64,000 nt of DNA, taken from an uncultured Bacteroidales bacterium (GTDB lineage: Bacteria > Bacteroidota > Bacteroidia > Bacteroidales > WCHB1-69). Below are positions 42,927-55,400 of the stretch, piece after piece. Below the pieces are notes generated by a model. That model was not told the origin of the DNA. It did no database searches and saw only the letters and a list, made by a program, of their open reading frames with translations. Where the stretch lies: the NCBI GenBank assembly GCA_905233625.1, contig CAJOFJ010000008.1:1-64000 (forward strand), given 5' to 3'. The position numbers were made by a program, and so were the translations under genes. How positions within the stretch are numbered: the stretch's first letter is position 1; every line of letters starts with the position of its first letter.

Positions 42927-44270
42927 ATGAAAAAAATAATTGCTTTATTTATTGTCTTAACTCCCTTATTGGCTGGAAATATATTTGCCCAGAATTGCTC
43001 TGACCGTATCAAAAATGCCGTCCAGGTCTATGAAAAATATAAAACCACTCACGACAAACAGGCATTGGAAGCCGCCAAGAATATTTTGAACAATGTCAAA
43101 ACGTCCCCCGGCGTGACGGAAAGCTGTGTGAAAGATGCGGACAGATTATTGAAATCATGGTCTTCCAATAAAAAATCAACCACCGGTGCCCTGATTCAAT
43201 ATGAACCGACAGTTGGTGTAGGGGTCAACTACGATTATCTTGAGTTTGAAGGCGAGGGCGATGAAAACGGTGATATCAGGGTGACGTGTAATGAGAGTTG
43301 GGTGATCAGCAATAAGAATGACTGGTTCAAGGCTGAAAAAGACGGCAATTATATCAATGTGATCTGTAATGAAAATAGCTCTAAAAGTGAAAGAACAGGA
43401 AAATTCTATGTGCTGTCGGCGAGTGGAACCAGTTCGGTGACCGTCACGGTGAAGCAGTTGGGCATTGCAGCTTCTTTGGCAGTGGCTAAGGAGAATTTGA
43501 AAGTAGGGGAGAATGCCAAGTGTTATACAGTTTCTGTAACTTCAACGGATGATTGGACCGCCGAGGTGGTGGACGGCGAGAACTGGTGCAAGGTGGAGAA
43601 GAAAAATCCCAAAGAACTGGAGGTTTGTGTGGAGGATAATATCGGTAAGGAAAGAACTGCCGAGGTGCGTATCAAAATTGATGGCATAGAAAAGAAACTC
43701 ACGGTGGAACAAGGTGAATATGGCTACAAAGGTATTGCCCAGAGCTATTTCGAAACCTTGGGCGGTGACTGGAAAACCACCCGTTTCTTTGTTGATTTGT
43801 ATGCTTTGCAGTCCTTCGGCTTCAGGATTGGCGGCTTGGCCAAAAGATGGAAATATGTAGAGTTCAGTTTGTTGGATTTTGATGTGGAACTCGCCTCCAG
43901 AAATTTTAAAAACTGGCGCGTACGCGTGGATTGGGAACCGATGGTCAGAGGCTATTTGCCCATATCCCGTCGTGACCGTTGCTGGTCACTTTTCGCTGGA
44001 GTGGGCGCTTCCGTCAATTTGATAAACGTGCCCCTGAATCTTCCGAAGAGTTTTACTTACTTTAAGGAGAATTGTTTCGTGTTTGAATTGGGAGCTGAGT
44101 ACTATTGGAGCAAAAAAGAGAATGTTTCATCTCGTATATTCTATAGACTCGAAGCAGGTCCTATGTATTTGAATGGTCTCAGTTATTCAGTGCCATCGAC
44201 TATCTCAACAATCGGTATCTCCTTTGATTTGTACGAGTGGCATTCCAGGTTTTCCAGAAAACAAAAATAA
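42927..44270 (+). CDS. BACON-domain outer-membrane protein (operon gene 12)
   Basis: 447 residues. Signal peptide about 1-20 (NIFAQ). A short helical region (about 22-80) is followed by two BACON-like domains (about 95-185 and 186-265), with NESWVISNKNDWFKAEKDG, GTSSVTVTVKQLG and KKLTVEQGEYG. The C-terminal 180 residues look like a small outer-membrane barrel (FFVDLYALQSFGFRIGG, WSLFAGVGASVNLI, CFVFELGAEYYWS, ending IGISFDLYEWHSRF). BACON domains often bind glycans or mucin. It is 9 bases after kinase B and is the last gene before the palindromic terminator. Confidence 0.78.
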   Translation: MKKIIALFIVLTPLLAGNIFAQNCSDRIKNAVQVYEKYKTTHDKQALEAAKNILNNVKTSPGVTESCVKDADRLLKSWSSNKKSTTGALIQYEPTVGVGVNYDYLEFEGEGDENGDIRVTCNESWVISNKNDWFKAEKDGNYINVICNENSSKSERTGKFYVLSASGTSSVTVTVKQLGIAASLAVAKENLKVGENAKCYTVSVTSTDDWTAEVVDGENWCKVEKKNPKELEVCVEDNIGKERTAEVRIKIDGIEKKLTVEQGEYGYKGIAQSYFETLGGDWKTTRFFVDLYALQSFGFRIGGLAKRWKYVEFSLLDFDVELASRNFKNWRVRVDWEPMVRGYLPISRRDRCWSLFAGVGASVNLINVPLNLPKSFTYFKENCFVFELGAEYYWSKKENVSSRIFYRLEAGPMYLNGLSYSVPSTISTIGISFDLYEWHSRFSRKQK

Positions 44271-44279
44271 CCACGACAT

Positions 44280-44310
44280 AGAGACGGGGCGCGCCCCGTC
44301 TCTTTTCTTT
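44280..44310 (+). terminator. Palindromic terminator of the kinase/FHA operon
   Basis: GAGACGGGGCG (44281-44291) is followed at once by its reverse complement CGCCCCGTCTC (44292-44302), then a T-rich run. It lies 10 bases after the stop. The GAGACG edge resembles the REP stem at 4484. Confidence 0.75.
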
Positions 44311-44338
44311 GATGCCCCGTTCTTTTTTGTATTAACTT

Positions 44339-46159
44339 ATGGTGGAAAAAGAAATTCCTGCAAGCTCCAAAATGGGGGTGGGTAGTTTGCTGAAAAAGCT
44401 GCTTCCTTATGTGTTGCCCTACAAATGGCTGTTGATTATCACGTTGATTTTGACTTTTGTGGGCGCGCTCATGGCACAGGTGAACGCTGTGGTGCTCGAC
44501 CGCACCGTGGATGCCATCAACGAGCTGCTGCACCAGCCCTCGTTTGCTTGGAGCACAGCGGGTAAATTGCTGCTGATTGTCAGTGTGGTGTTGTTGGGCA
44601 AAGAGTTGCTGTCTGCACTCTTCACCTTTGGACAGCGTTTCTTTGGCGAGAAAATCCGTATCAATGTGAGCCGTGACTTGTCGCTAAAGGTGATTGACCG
44701 TGTGCTGACCTTCAGAATGGCTTTTTTTTCCGCCGAAGGCAATGAACCCGGCAAATTGCAGACCCGTATTGATCGCGGAGTGATGAGCCTGAGCAATACG
44801 GTGAAGAATTTCTTTATCGATATTCTGCCTTTGTTCACCAGCGCAATATTGGCTTTGGTGCTGATGTTTGCCGCCAATGTGTATGTGGGCATGGTGGCTC
44901 TGGTGATTGTCCCGATCTATTTCGTTATCACTTCTATACAGGCCAAACATCTGAAGGGCTGGCGGCGTAATGTTTTCGGTACGCATCAAGAGTTGAACAA
45001 CGGTATCATGAATATCATCGAGAGCATGAATGTCATCAAATCGTTCAACCGAGAGCCGTTGGAGAGTCAGAAACAGGCCGACTTGCAGATGCGTTCTATT
45101 CATCAGCAGATGGAAACCCGCAAGATATCTTTCCTTTTTGAAGGACTGAAAACCTTTATGGAACAGATTGGTACAGTGCTGATTATTATCCTGACGGCGT
45201 ACCTGGTACTGATTGATTATCCGGGCATGACCATCGGTAAAATTATGTACCATGTGTTGCTGTTCAATAATGTGAGTGCTCCGATACGCCAGTTGCACCG
45301 TATTTACGACGATTTGAACGACGCTTTGATTTATGCCGAAGGCTTCTTTGGTATTTTGGAGGCAGATGAGGAAGTGGAGCAGAGCGGCACTTATCGTCCC
45401 GCAATGGTGAAAGGGAAGTTTGACCTTAAAAATGTGGAGTTTACATACAGCAACGGCACCCACGCCATCCGCGACCTGTCGATGAGAATCAGACCTGGAG
45501 AAACGACGGCTTTGGTGGGATTGAGTGGTGCTGGTAAGAGTACTATTGTCAATCTGTTAGACAAGTTTTATACGCCCGACAGTGGCAGTATCACCTTGGA
45601 CGGCGTGCCCTTGGAGGAATGGGATACCCAGGTGTTGCGTGACAATATTGGACTGGTGCTGCAGAAGAATCATATTTTCAGTGGTACGATTGAAGAAAAT
45701 ATCCGCTATGGAAAGCCTTCGGCCACGCACGAGGAGGTGGTGGAGGCTGCCAAAAAGGCTTATATCTACGACCAGATTATGGAACGTCCCGAGCAGTTCA
45801 ACTCACAGGCTCTACAGCTGAGTGGAGGCCAGCAGCAGCGCATCGCCATTGCCCGTATGTTCCTGAAAAATCCGCCGATTATCTTCCTGGATGAGCCTAC
45901 CGCCAGTCTGGATGCCATTGCTACCGAGCAAATCAAGAACAGCCTGGATGCCATCAAGCAGGGTAGGACAGTGATCGTTATTTCACATAACATTGGTCAA
46001 ATCATTGATTCAGATAGGATTTACGTGCTGCAAACTGGTCATGTGGAGCAGTCCGGCACACCCTCCGAGGTGTATCGTCAGGGTGGTCTCTATAAAGACA
46101 TTTTCGACGCCAGCGCCCGCAGTATGAATGTCGATAAAATCGCCGACACCCTTTCATAG
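44339..46159 (+). CDS. ABC transporter, fused permease and ATPase (exporter type)
   Basis: 606 residues. The N-terminal half has six membrane helices (about 15-320), starting LLPYVLPYKWLLIITLILTF. The C-terminal ATPase (about 355-600) has Walker A GLSGAGKST, Q-loop VLQKNHIFSG, signature LSGGQQQR, Walker B IIFLDEPTAS and the switch His in VIVISHN. It is a homodimer-type exporter of the MsbA/lipid or peptide class; the substrate cannot be read from sequence. It is separated from the kinase operon by the terminator. Confidence 0.92.
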   Translation: MVEKEIPASSKMGVGSLLKKLLPYVLPYKWLLIITLILTFVGALMAQVNAVVLDRTVDAINELLHQPSFAWSTAGKLLLIVSVVLLGKELLSALFTFGQRFFGEKIRINVSRDLSLKVIDRVLTFRMAFFSAEGNEPGKLQTRIDRGVMSLSNTVKNFFIDILPLFTSAILALVLMFAANVYVGMVALVIVPIYFVITSIQAKHLKGWRRNVFGTHQELNNGIMNIIESMNVIKSFNREPLESQKQADLQMRSIHQQMETRKISFLFEGLKTFMEQIGTVLIIILTAYLVLIDYPGMTIGKIMYHVLLFNNVSAPIRQLHRIYDDLNDALIYAEGFFGILEADEEVEQSGTYRPAMVKGKFDLKNVEFTYSNGTHAIRDLSMRIRPGETTALVGLSGAGKSTIVNLLDKFYTPDSGSITLDGVPLEEWDTQVLRDNIGLVLQKNHIFSGTIEENIRYGKPSATHEEVVEAAKKAYIYDQIMERPEQFNSQALQLSGGQQQRIAIARMFLKNPPIIFLDEPTASLDAIATEQIKNSLDAIKQGRTVIVISHNIGQIIDSDRIYVLQTGHVEQSGTPSEVYRQGGLYKDIFDASARSMNVDKIADTLS

Positions 46160-46332
46160 AGACGGGGTGTTTCTTTCCTTTTGCAACATTTTCGTAGATT
46201 TAGGGCGAACCCCATTCCTTCGGATGACATATTGTGTGTGATTCGATAGTGTCCTGCAATTGTCATCCTGACCACGTGAATTTTCATAGAGAATAGGGAA
46301 AATATTCACAAAATAGCCAAAGTTATCAACAG

Positions 46333-46366
46333 TTGATTGTCAATTAATAAAGTCGTTTTATCTTTG
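46333..46366 (+). promoter_or_regulatory. Promoter of the giant secreted-protein operon
   Basis: TTG (46337-46339, also 46333-46335), a 19-base spacer, then TATCTTTG (46359-46366), 43 bases before the ATG. The gap from 46160 holds nothing else clear except half of the GAGACGGGG palindrome at 46157-46170. Confidence 0.75.
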
Positions 46367-46408
46367 CAAATTGAAAAATACTAGGCAAACAAAAGTAATT
46401 TAATATAA

Positions 46409-49400
46409 ATGCTTATGAAAAAACTTTATCTATTGCTGGCTTTCATTGTCCTGGCCTATATGCACGGCTTTGGGCAAGTGATTTTCTCAGAGAGTTTTGA
46501 AGACGATGCCTCGTTCTATCAAAACTGGTTGCGTTTTGATGCGGATGGCGACACTTGGTCATGGCAGACATTGGATCCTATGCCGAATGTTGCGCCAGAT
46601 GGCAATTATACTGCCGCGTCATGGTCAATAAATCCCAGTGAGGGTACTGCGAAAAATCCTAACAACTGGTTGATTTCGCAGCCCATCTCTTTAGGAGATT
46701 CCTCCGTATTGTCATTCTGGGTGGCTTCCTCCATGTATCATCCGGGTGATCATTTTGCGGTGTATATCTGCGCAGACTGGGATTTCGATTATAATAATCC
46801 TACGGCAAATTTTGAGGATTTGGTTCCGGAGACAGTGGCGACAGGGGATTTCATTCACTTAACGGTCGGTATTCCGAGCGAATATGCCAATGAAGCGGTT
46901 CGTATCGCTTTCAGACATTTCAACTCGAACTCTGATGAGCTGTATTATCTGATGATTGACGAGGTCACGATTACCGCGGTGCAACCAGTAGGACCATCTG
47001 CAAGCGAGCAATATGTGACGGCCTGCGAAATGTATGTTGTGGCGTCCTCAACCACAATGCTTCAGGAGGATTTTGAAGGTGCGTTGCCTTCGGATTGGAC
47101 CATAGTGGATGCCGATGGTGATGGCGATAATTGGGCTGTAATGGCTGGTGGCTACGCTCATACCGGTTTGGGCTATATTGCCTCGGCTTCATGGGACGGT
47201 ACAACTTATTATCCTCAAAACTGGTTGATTACCCCGGCTATTTCGGTTCCGGATACAGGTGTAACCACTTTTTCGTGGTGGGCGGGCGCTCAAGATCCAA
47301 GCTATTATGCCGAACATTACGAGGTGTTTATTTCCACCGCGTCCAATGCGTTGACGGATTTCAGTACCGAAGCAATATATTCTGAAACCTTGTCAAGTTC
47401 GGCTTGGGCACAGCATTCGTTTAGTTTGATCGACTATGTGGGACAAACTGTTTATATTGCCTTTGTCCATAAAAACTGCGCCGGAGAGTATAGACTGAAT
47501 ATTGATGATATTGAGGTGACTCATGCTAATGCGTTGGTTTATACGGAAAGTGGGGATTATACCCTTACCTATACCAACCAATTTGGTTACGACTCGGTGG
47601 TGACCTTGCATCTCACCATTGTGGATGTTCCTACAGTGGGCACTTATCCGGTACAGAATTTTACTTCTGTTTCCGCTGATATAGGTGGGTATTTGGAAAC
47701 GATGTGTGGCGATGAACAGCCGGAGTTGGGTGTGTGCTACAGCACTTCTCCCAACCCCACGATGAACGATACGTATGTAATGGCTCCTATGCCACCAGGC
47801 AGTACGGTTCCAGCCACTTCGTTTACACTGAATATTGATGGGTTGACACCCAACACCACCTACTATGTGCGTGCCTTTGGTGTGACCAGTGATAGTTTAA
47901 TTTACGGACCGGAGGAGACTTTCACCACTTACGGTATCATTAATATGACGGTCACGGTGACTGAGGATGTAGCTCCCTATTCTCCGATTCCTGATGCGTT
48001 CGTTGGATTGTATTATTGCAATCAAATGGGAGAGAACTCGTATATGTATGGGGACCTTATCGGTGAAGGTTATACGGATGCCCAAGGACAGATTTTATTC
48101 GAGAATGTTCCCATGACCAAGTCCCCCGAAATGTTTATGGCTTTCGGACACGCGGATGGTTATAATAATAGAACTTACAGATATAGTGAGTGTTATGCAG
48201 GCACTTTGTCCAGAAACATCCGCTTGCCTTTGACACCTTGCTACGAAGTGCCTTATTGGGTTTACTGGGAGGAACAGACTAACGGAAACTATAGACTGAG
48301 TTGGTGGGCAGCGGGTTATGATCCCGACGAACCGGTGGATCCCGAATATCCCAATCTGTTGACATATAATGTATATGAGAACGGAACTTTGATAGCGGAG
48401 GGCTTGACCAATCAGTGGTATATGCTTCCTTCTTTCAATGCCAATTCCAGCTATCAGGTGAGGAGCATCTGCACCAACGGGGCCATTTCCGATACTTCGT
48501 TATGTGCCACCATCAAGCCGGTGCCGCCAACAGTGGTAACCTATAATCCTACGGAGATTACCGGCTTTTCAGCTGTGTTAAATGGCGAGATTACCTCCGA
48601 TGGCAATGCCGAAATTTACAGCCGTGGTTTTTATACCAATACCATTCCTACATTGGATAGTGGAAATGTGAGTTTTCATTATCTGGATGATATGAGCTAT
48701 GTGTTATCGACGGAGGTGACGGGTCTGGAGCCTCAAACCACTTATTATGTATGGGCATATGCTTTCAATCAGGCGGGAGGCTCTTATGGCAATATGCTGA
48801 GCTTCACCACCACGAGAGCTTGTTATGCGCCTGTTAACCTCCAGGCAAATGATGTGATGGCAAGCTCGGCCCTGCTGACATGGACCAATGGTAATGAAGA
48901 TACTCCTGCCTTTTATGAGCTTTCGTACAAGGCTACCGATGCCGACAGCTGGACCGTGGTGAGCAATATCACTACCAATGCTTATATGTTGAGCGGCTTG
49001 CAGCAACAAACCTCCTATACTGTGCGTGTACGTGCTTATTGCGATGTTAATGTACACTCCTTGTACACTACCACAACTTTCAATACGGGATGTGTTGGTG
49101 GCGAAGCTTCGTTGATTATCGGTGAGAACTCAACTCTTAAAACCAATTATATTCCTACATACACGTGTTATGATTACGCTTATACACAAGAGATTTACTT
49201 GGCTTCGGAGATAGGTGGCGCAAGAAATATTGAAGAAATCAGTGTACAGTGTTTTAATTCTACTGTTCGTGAGCGTAATATGGAAGTATATATGGGACAT
49301 ACTTCTAAATCTTACTTTAGTTATGCGAATGATTGGGTCTCTTCTACTGATTTACAGTTGGTGTATTCTGGAACAATTACTTGGAGAGGTGATTATGAAG

Positions 49401-52400
49401 GATACTGGTTACCCATTACTTTCAACAATCCTTTTGCATACAATGGCACTGATAACCTTGTAGTTGTTTTCCGGGATAAAACCGGATCGTGGAAATGTGA
49501 TGGGGAAAGATTTTACACACATTCTGTTTCAACAGCTCAAACTTTGTATGCATATAGGGATAACAATATTTATGATATGTCCAATCCTGGAAGTGGAAAT
49601 CTTTACTTATACCGAAACAATATTAAATTTCCTGGGGCGTGTATTACCGAAGGTTGCGACCGCTCCAATGTGGCGGTGGTTAGCGTAAGTGAAAATTCCG
49701 CTCAGTTGTCCATCGCGGCCGGAAATGGCGTGCAGGCTGTGGAGTTGGAATACAAGGCTGTTGGCGCCAGCGACTATACGCCGATTACCGTACAGGGTGA
49801 TTCTTATACCTTGACCGGCTTGACATCGAACACTGACTATGAGTTGCGTATTCGTTCCCTTTGTACCGATGATACCACCGATTGGAAGACGGTGAATTTC
49901 ACAACGCTGGTAACCTTCCTCGAGCGCCTGTATGTGAAAACAGATGGCACCGGTAATGGAAGTAGCTGGGAACAGGCCACCAGCAATCTTGGTACAGCGC
50001 TGACTATGGCAGAGCTTATTAAGAGCGGATATGGCTTGACCCCCGAAATCTGGGTGGCCGAGGGTACATATTACAATAATAATATAGGTTCTTCCAATGC
50101 CTCCTTTACGCTCAATAGTGGCACAAAACTATACGGTGGCTTTGCCGGCACCGAAACCTCAATAGAGGAACGTGACATCCAGGCACATCCCACTATCCTC
50201 GACGGACAGAACAACCAAAGAGTGTTATATCAAAATTCTGATTATTATACTGCTAATGATTTGGTGGTTATTGACGGATTCACTATCCGTAACGGTAGCA
50301 GCAATGATGCTGGAGGTGGAGCTTACCTGCAAAGGAATTTTGAAGTGAGAAACTGCCGTTTCCTGAATAATAACGCTATGACGAGTGGTGGCGCGGTTTA
50401 CGTGATCGGAACCTCTGGAAATGATAAATATAACTTCATCGACTGCGAATTCACAGGCAACAGTACCAATTATCAAGGCGGTGCTGTGTGCGATTTTAAC
50501 GACCATACCTGCTACTTCAATTGTAAAATCAGCGGCAACCACGCAAATAATCAAGGTGGTGGTATTTATGGTGGACATAAAATGGTGAATTGTGAAATCA
50601 GCAACAATACAGCCGGATCATGTCCTGGCGTGTATGAATTGGCTGACTCGTTGGTAAACTGCGATATCGTGGGCAATGTGTCTACTGGTTACAACAATGC
50701 CGGTTTGATGTATTTCTATGGGGTGATGATCAACACGGTGGTATGGGGCAATACCACCAATAACCAAACTCTTAATATCGCTAACTACAACGGCATGGTT
50801 GCCTATAATTCAGCTGTTGGCGGTTTGGAGAATTATGAAGGTGTCATCAATCTGTCGGCCGACAATTATGGTACGAACCAGAACCATCCGTTCTTCGTGT
50901 CTCCCGAAAATGGCGACTATCGTCTGCGCAACGGTTCCGCATTGATTGATGCTGGTATGGCTATCGATTATTTGCCTGCATACGATATGGCTGGCGAAAG
51001 CCGTGTGTATGGCGATGCGGTGGAAATCGGTTGTTATGAGTTCCATAATGAGGAATACTGCCTCGAACCTTTGCATCTGGAAGTTAGCTCAGTGCTGAAT
51101 AGCTCGGCGCTGCTCAGTTGGCATGATGGTGGTAATCTGGATAATTTGCTGTATTACGAACTGTCGTATAAACTTGCAGACGCTGCCGAATGGACCGTGC
51201 AGACCGTGACTCCACAGTCCACATACAAAATGCTGACAGGTTTGCTGTCAGATACTACGTATATCGTACGTATGCGTTCATTCTGTACTTCTGATGCAGT
51301 TTCAGCATACACTCCTGAGCTGGTATTCAATACGGTTGGATCAGTATCATGTCCATTTGAAGGAGGTGAGAGTGTGGTCTTCAGAGGTGAGACCGATCTT
51401 ACCAACTATGCGGCATATATTCCTTCATACTTTTATTATAATTATTCGTATAGCCAGCAGATTTACCAGGCTTCCGAAATCGGTGGCGAAGGCTTGATTA
51501 CCTCATTGTCTTTGCAGTATTTCTATGATTATAATCGAACCAGAACTATGAATATCTACCTTGGACATACTTCCAAGTCTTCTTTCAGTAACTCGACAGA
51601 TTGGGTGCCGATAGGAGATTTGCAGTTGGTGTATTCCGGTTCAATCACTTTCAACAATGGCGGTACGGATAATTGGTTTACAATTAATCTGCAGCATGTT
51701 TTTGAATATAACGGTGAGGATAATCTGGTGCTGGTAATTGATGATAATACGGGTGGCAGTACCAATAGTTATAACAAATTTTACACACATCAGGCTCCGG
51801 TAGATTATGCTACGATGTATGCCTATTCTTCAAGCGACTTGAATCCGAATAATGGTTTTAGTGCCTCCAGTAGGATTTCTTATCGTAATAACCTGAAACT
51901 GAACGGTCATTGTGTGGGAGGTAATTGCGATCGCTCAAATCTGGTAGTGATGAATGTGACACCGAATTCGGCGAAACTGGTCTATGCGCTTGGTGCTTCC
52001 GCTACCGCCTTCGAATTGCAGTATTGTGTGGTGGGAAGTGACAATTATGAGACCCTGCAGGCGCAAGATGGAGAATACAACTTGACAGGATTGCGCTACA
52101 ACACTACTTACGAGGCGCGTATCCGCTCTCTTTGTGGTGAAGATTCCAGCGCCTGGAAAAGAGTTGTATTTACCACACCTTTGATTGACCTTGATCGTTT
52201 GTATGTGACCAACGATGGTACGGGCGATGCCAGTAGCTGGGCCAATGCCTCCAACGATTTGGCCTGGGCATTGAACACCGCTGCCAGTATTAAAGATGTC
52301 TATGGCACGTCGGCTGAGGTTTGGGTGGCCGAAGGTACTTATTATGGCTTGAATGGAGAGAATGCCTTTACTATGGTGGACGGTGTAAATGTGTATGGCG

Positions 52401-55400
52401 GTTTCGCCGGCACAGAGACGGAATTGTCACAACGTGACATCAACAATCATCCTACGGTACTGGATGGACAGAACAGCAGACGTGTGCTGTATCAGCCCGT
52501 ATCTTTCGATGATCAAACGGTATGGGATGGCTTTACCATTCAGAACGGTAATGTCTCCAATTTCTCGGGTAATTCATACAATAACTATGGTGGTGGCGCG
52601 TTTATACGTAACAAAGGTGTTTTGCGTAATTGCCGTATCATTAATAATGCCGCTTATTGCGGTGGTGGTGTATATGGCAGTGCTTCTTCCTCCTATAATT
52701 CAGGTGCGGCTTTGGAGGCTTGTACGATATCACATAATACGTCCAGCAATTCAGGTGCGGGTGTGTATGCGTATTATACGCGCCTTAGTCGTTGTGAGGT
52801 GTCGTACAATACCTCTTCGTCAAATGGCGCTGGTGTCTATGTGCAATATGCATCTGTTGACAGAGATGTTATTTCCAATTGCTTGATAGCGAATAACACG
52901 TCCAACAGTAGTAGTGGCGCTGGTATTTATATGAGCTCCAAAACAAAGATTCAGAGCTCCACAATTGTGAATAATAAGAATAAAAACACCTACAGTGGCG
53001 CAGGTGTTTATGCTTATTATGACGCTCCGATTGAAAACTGCATTGTTTGGGGTAACCGGAACAACAGTGGCGAGGCAAACCTGGCGAATTCATACGAATG
53101 TAAGCATAGTGCGGTAGAAGGATCCTATTCGGGAACCAATATGATTTCGTTGATTTCGGAGCCTAATCCCAACCTTCCTTACTATCCGAATTTTGTTAAT
53201 CCGTCGCAGACCGCAGGCAGTGAGGATGTCACCGCCAATGTGGATTGGCACTTGGCCGATGGCTCTGTATGTGTGAACAGAGGTGGCAATGAACTGGTAG
53301 AGGCTGCCGACAGCTTGGATTTGGATGGCAATGTGCGTATCCAGGTGGGAACTGTTGATTTGGGTTGTTACGAGTCTCCGTACAATGGTATTACCTTGCC
53401 CGAATACAACGGTATTGTATATGTCAAAGAAAATGGCACTGGCAGTGGCACAAGCTGGAACGATGCCATGTCATCGCTTTCCAGCGCGGTGCAAATCGCC
53501 AATATGTACAATGCGGATGTATGGGTGGCTGCGGGTACCTATTATGGCGATAGCGTGTCATCCCATGCGTTTATCATCCTAGAGGGCGTGAATGTCTATG
53601 GTGGCTTTGTGGGTAACGAAGCCGCTAATTATGACTTGTCGTTGCGCGATTATACTACTAACCAAACTATCCTCGATGGTCAAAATAACCAGCGACTGTT
53701 GTTCCAGAACAACGACTTCTCCACCCGTACGGTTTGGGATGGCTTTACCATGCGAAACGGTAATGCCAAGAGCAATAACAATAATGGAAGCGGTGGTGGC
53801 GCTTATCTGATGAAAGGTGTCACATTGCGCAACTGCGTGATTACAGAGAATGTCGCATCATCATTCGGTGGAGGTGTGTACACTTCTTATAGCGATTATT
53901 ATAATAATGATACCATCTTCTTGATTAACTGCCGACTGAGCCATAATACCTCGAGTTACCAGGCAGGTGGCGCTTATCTTAACAGAAAAGTCGCAATGCT
54001 CAATTGTGTTATTGACCACAATGTAAGCCATGGTTATGGCGGTGGTGTTTATTTGGCGGAAGACCAGAACCTTCTGTCTAATTGTTTGGTAGCCAACAAC
54101 ACGGCTTATGAAGGTCATGGTGCTGGTGTTTATACTACTAGTAGTACAAATATTATAAGAAATTCCACGATTGTCAATAATAAAATTGCCTCGAATAATC
54201 CGTCGAACGAAGTCAATATGTCATCATATAAGGGGGCTGGTATGTACGTCAACTACGGTACGGTCACTAATTGTATTGTTTGGGGCAATAAAAATTATAG
54301 CGAGCCGAACGGTATAAACGGGTATAGTTATACTATCACCTATGTGGCATCCGACTATGCTTGTACGGGAGATAATAATGTCAGTCTCTCAACAGACAAT
54401 GAGAATGATGGAATGCTCTCTCCCCATTTCGTGAATCCTTCGAATGAAGCGGGTGCCGCCGATGTTACCGACAATGCGGATTGGCATTTGCAGCAAGGTT
54501 CACCCTGTGTCAACCGTGGTGACAATAGCGGTGCTGAAGCTTACGACCTTGACGGGAATGCCCGTGTGCAGATGGATACCATCGATTTGGGCTGCTATGA
54601 GTCGCCCTATAATGGTATTGTCATGCCGAGCTACAATGGTATTGTATATGTGAAAGAAAACGGTGCTGGCAATATGACCGGTGACAGCTGGGCTAATGCC
54701 ATGCCTTCTATCCAGACTGCTCTGAATGTCGCACTTATGAACCATGCCGATGTTTGGGTGGCCGCGGGAACATATCATGGTGACGGCACTTCTGTTAACG
54801 CTTTTGTGATGAAAGAAGGGGCGGATGTTTATGGCGGTTTTGCCGGCAATGAAGAAAGCGATTATGATTTGAGCCTGCGTGATTTTGAAAATAATACTTC
54901 AATTTTGGACGGACAATACGCACAACGTGTTTTGAAGCAAGAGGATTTCTCTTCAGAAACCTATACCACTTGGGATGGTTTTACAATCCAGAATGGCCGG
55001 GTGGAAGGTCATGGTGCCGGTGCGTATATCGGTTCATACGGTATCTTGAGTAATTGTATTATAAAGAATAATGCTATTGCATCCAATAGCAGCACTTCTT
55101 ATTATGGCGCCGGCGTATATGCCCATGCTACCAGTAGCTATGGTAAGGCGATAATCAGGAATTGTACCATCGAATACAACTTTTTTGAAAATTCACAGAC
55201 ATATCGATACGGTGGTGGCTTATATACAAGGTATACGGATGTGTACCGTACAGAAATCAGCCATAATTCAGCAATGAATGGAGGTGGTGTATATTGTGAG
55301 TATTATTCGAGTTTCACCAACTGCTTGATATATGGAAATACAAGTATCCGTTCCGGTGGCGGTGTATATGTCAGTAGCACTAGTAACAAATTCGTCAATT

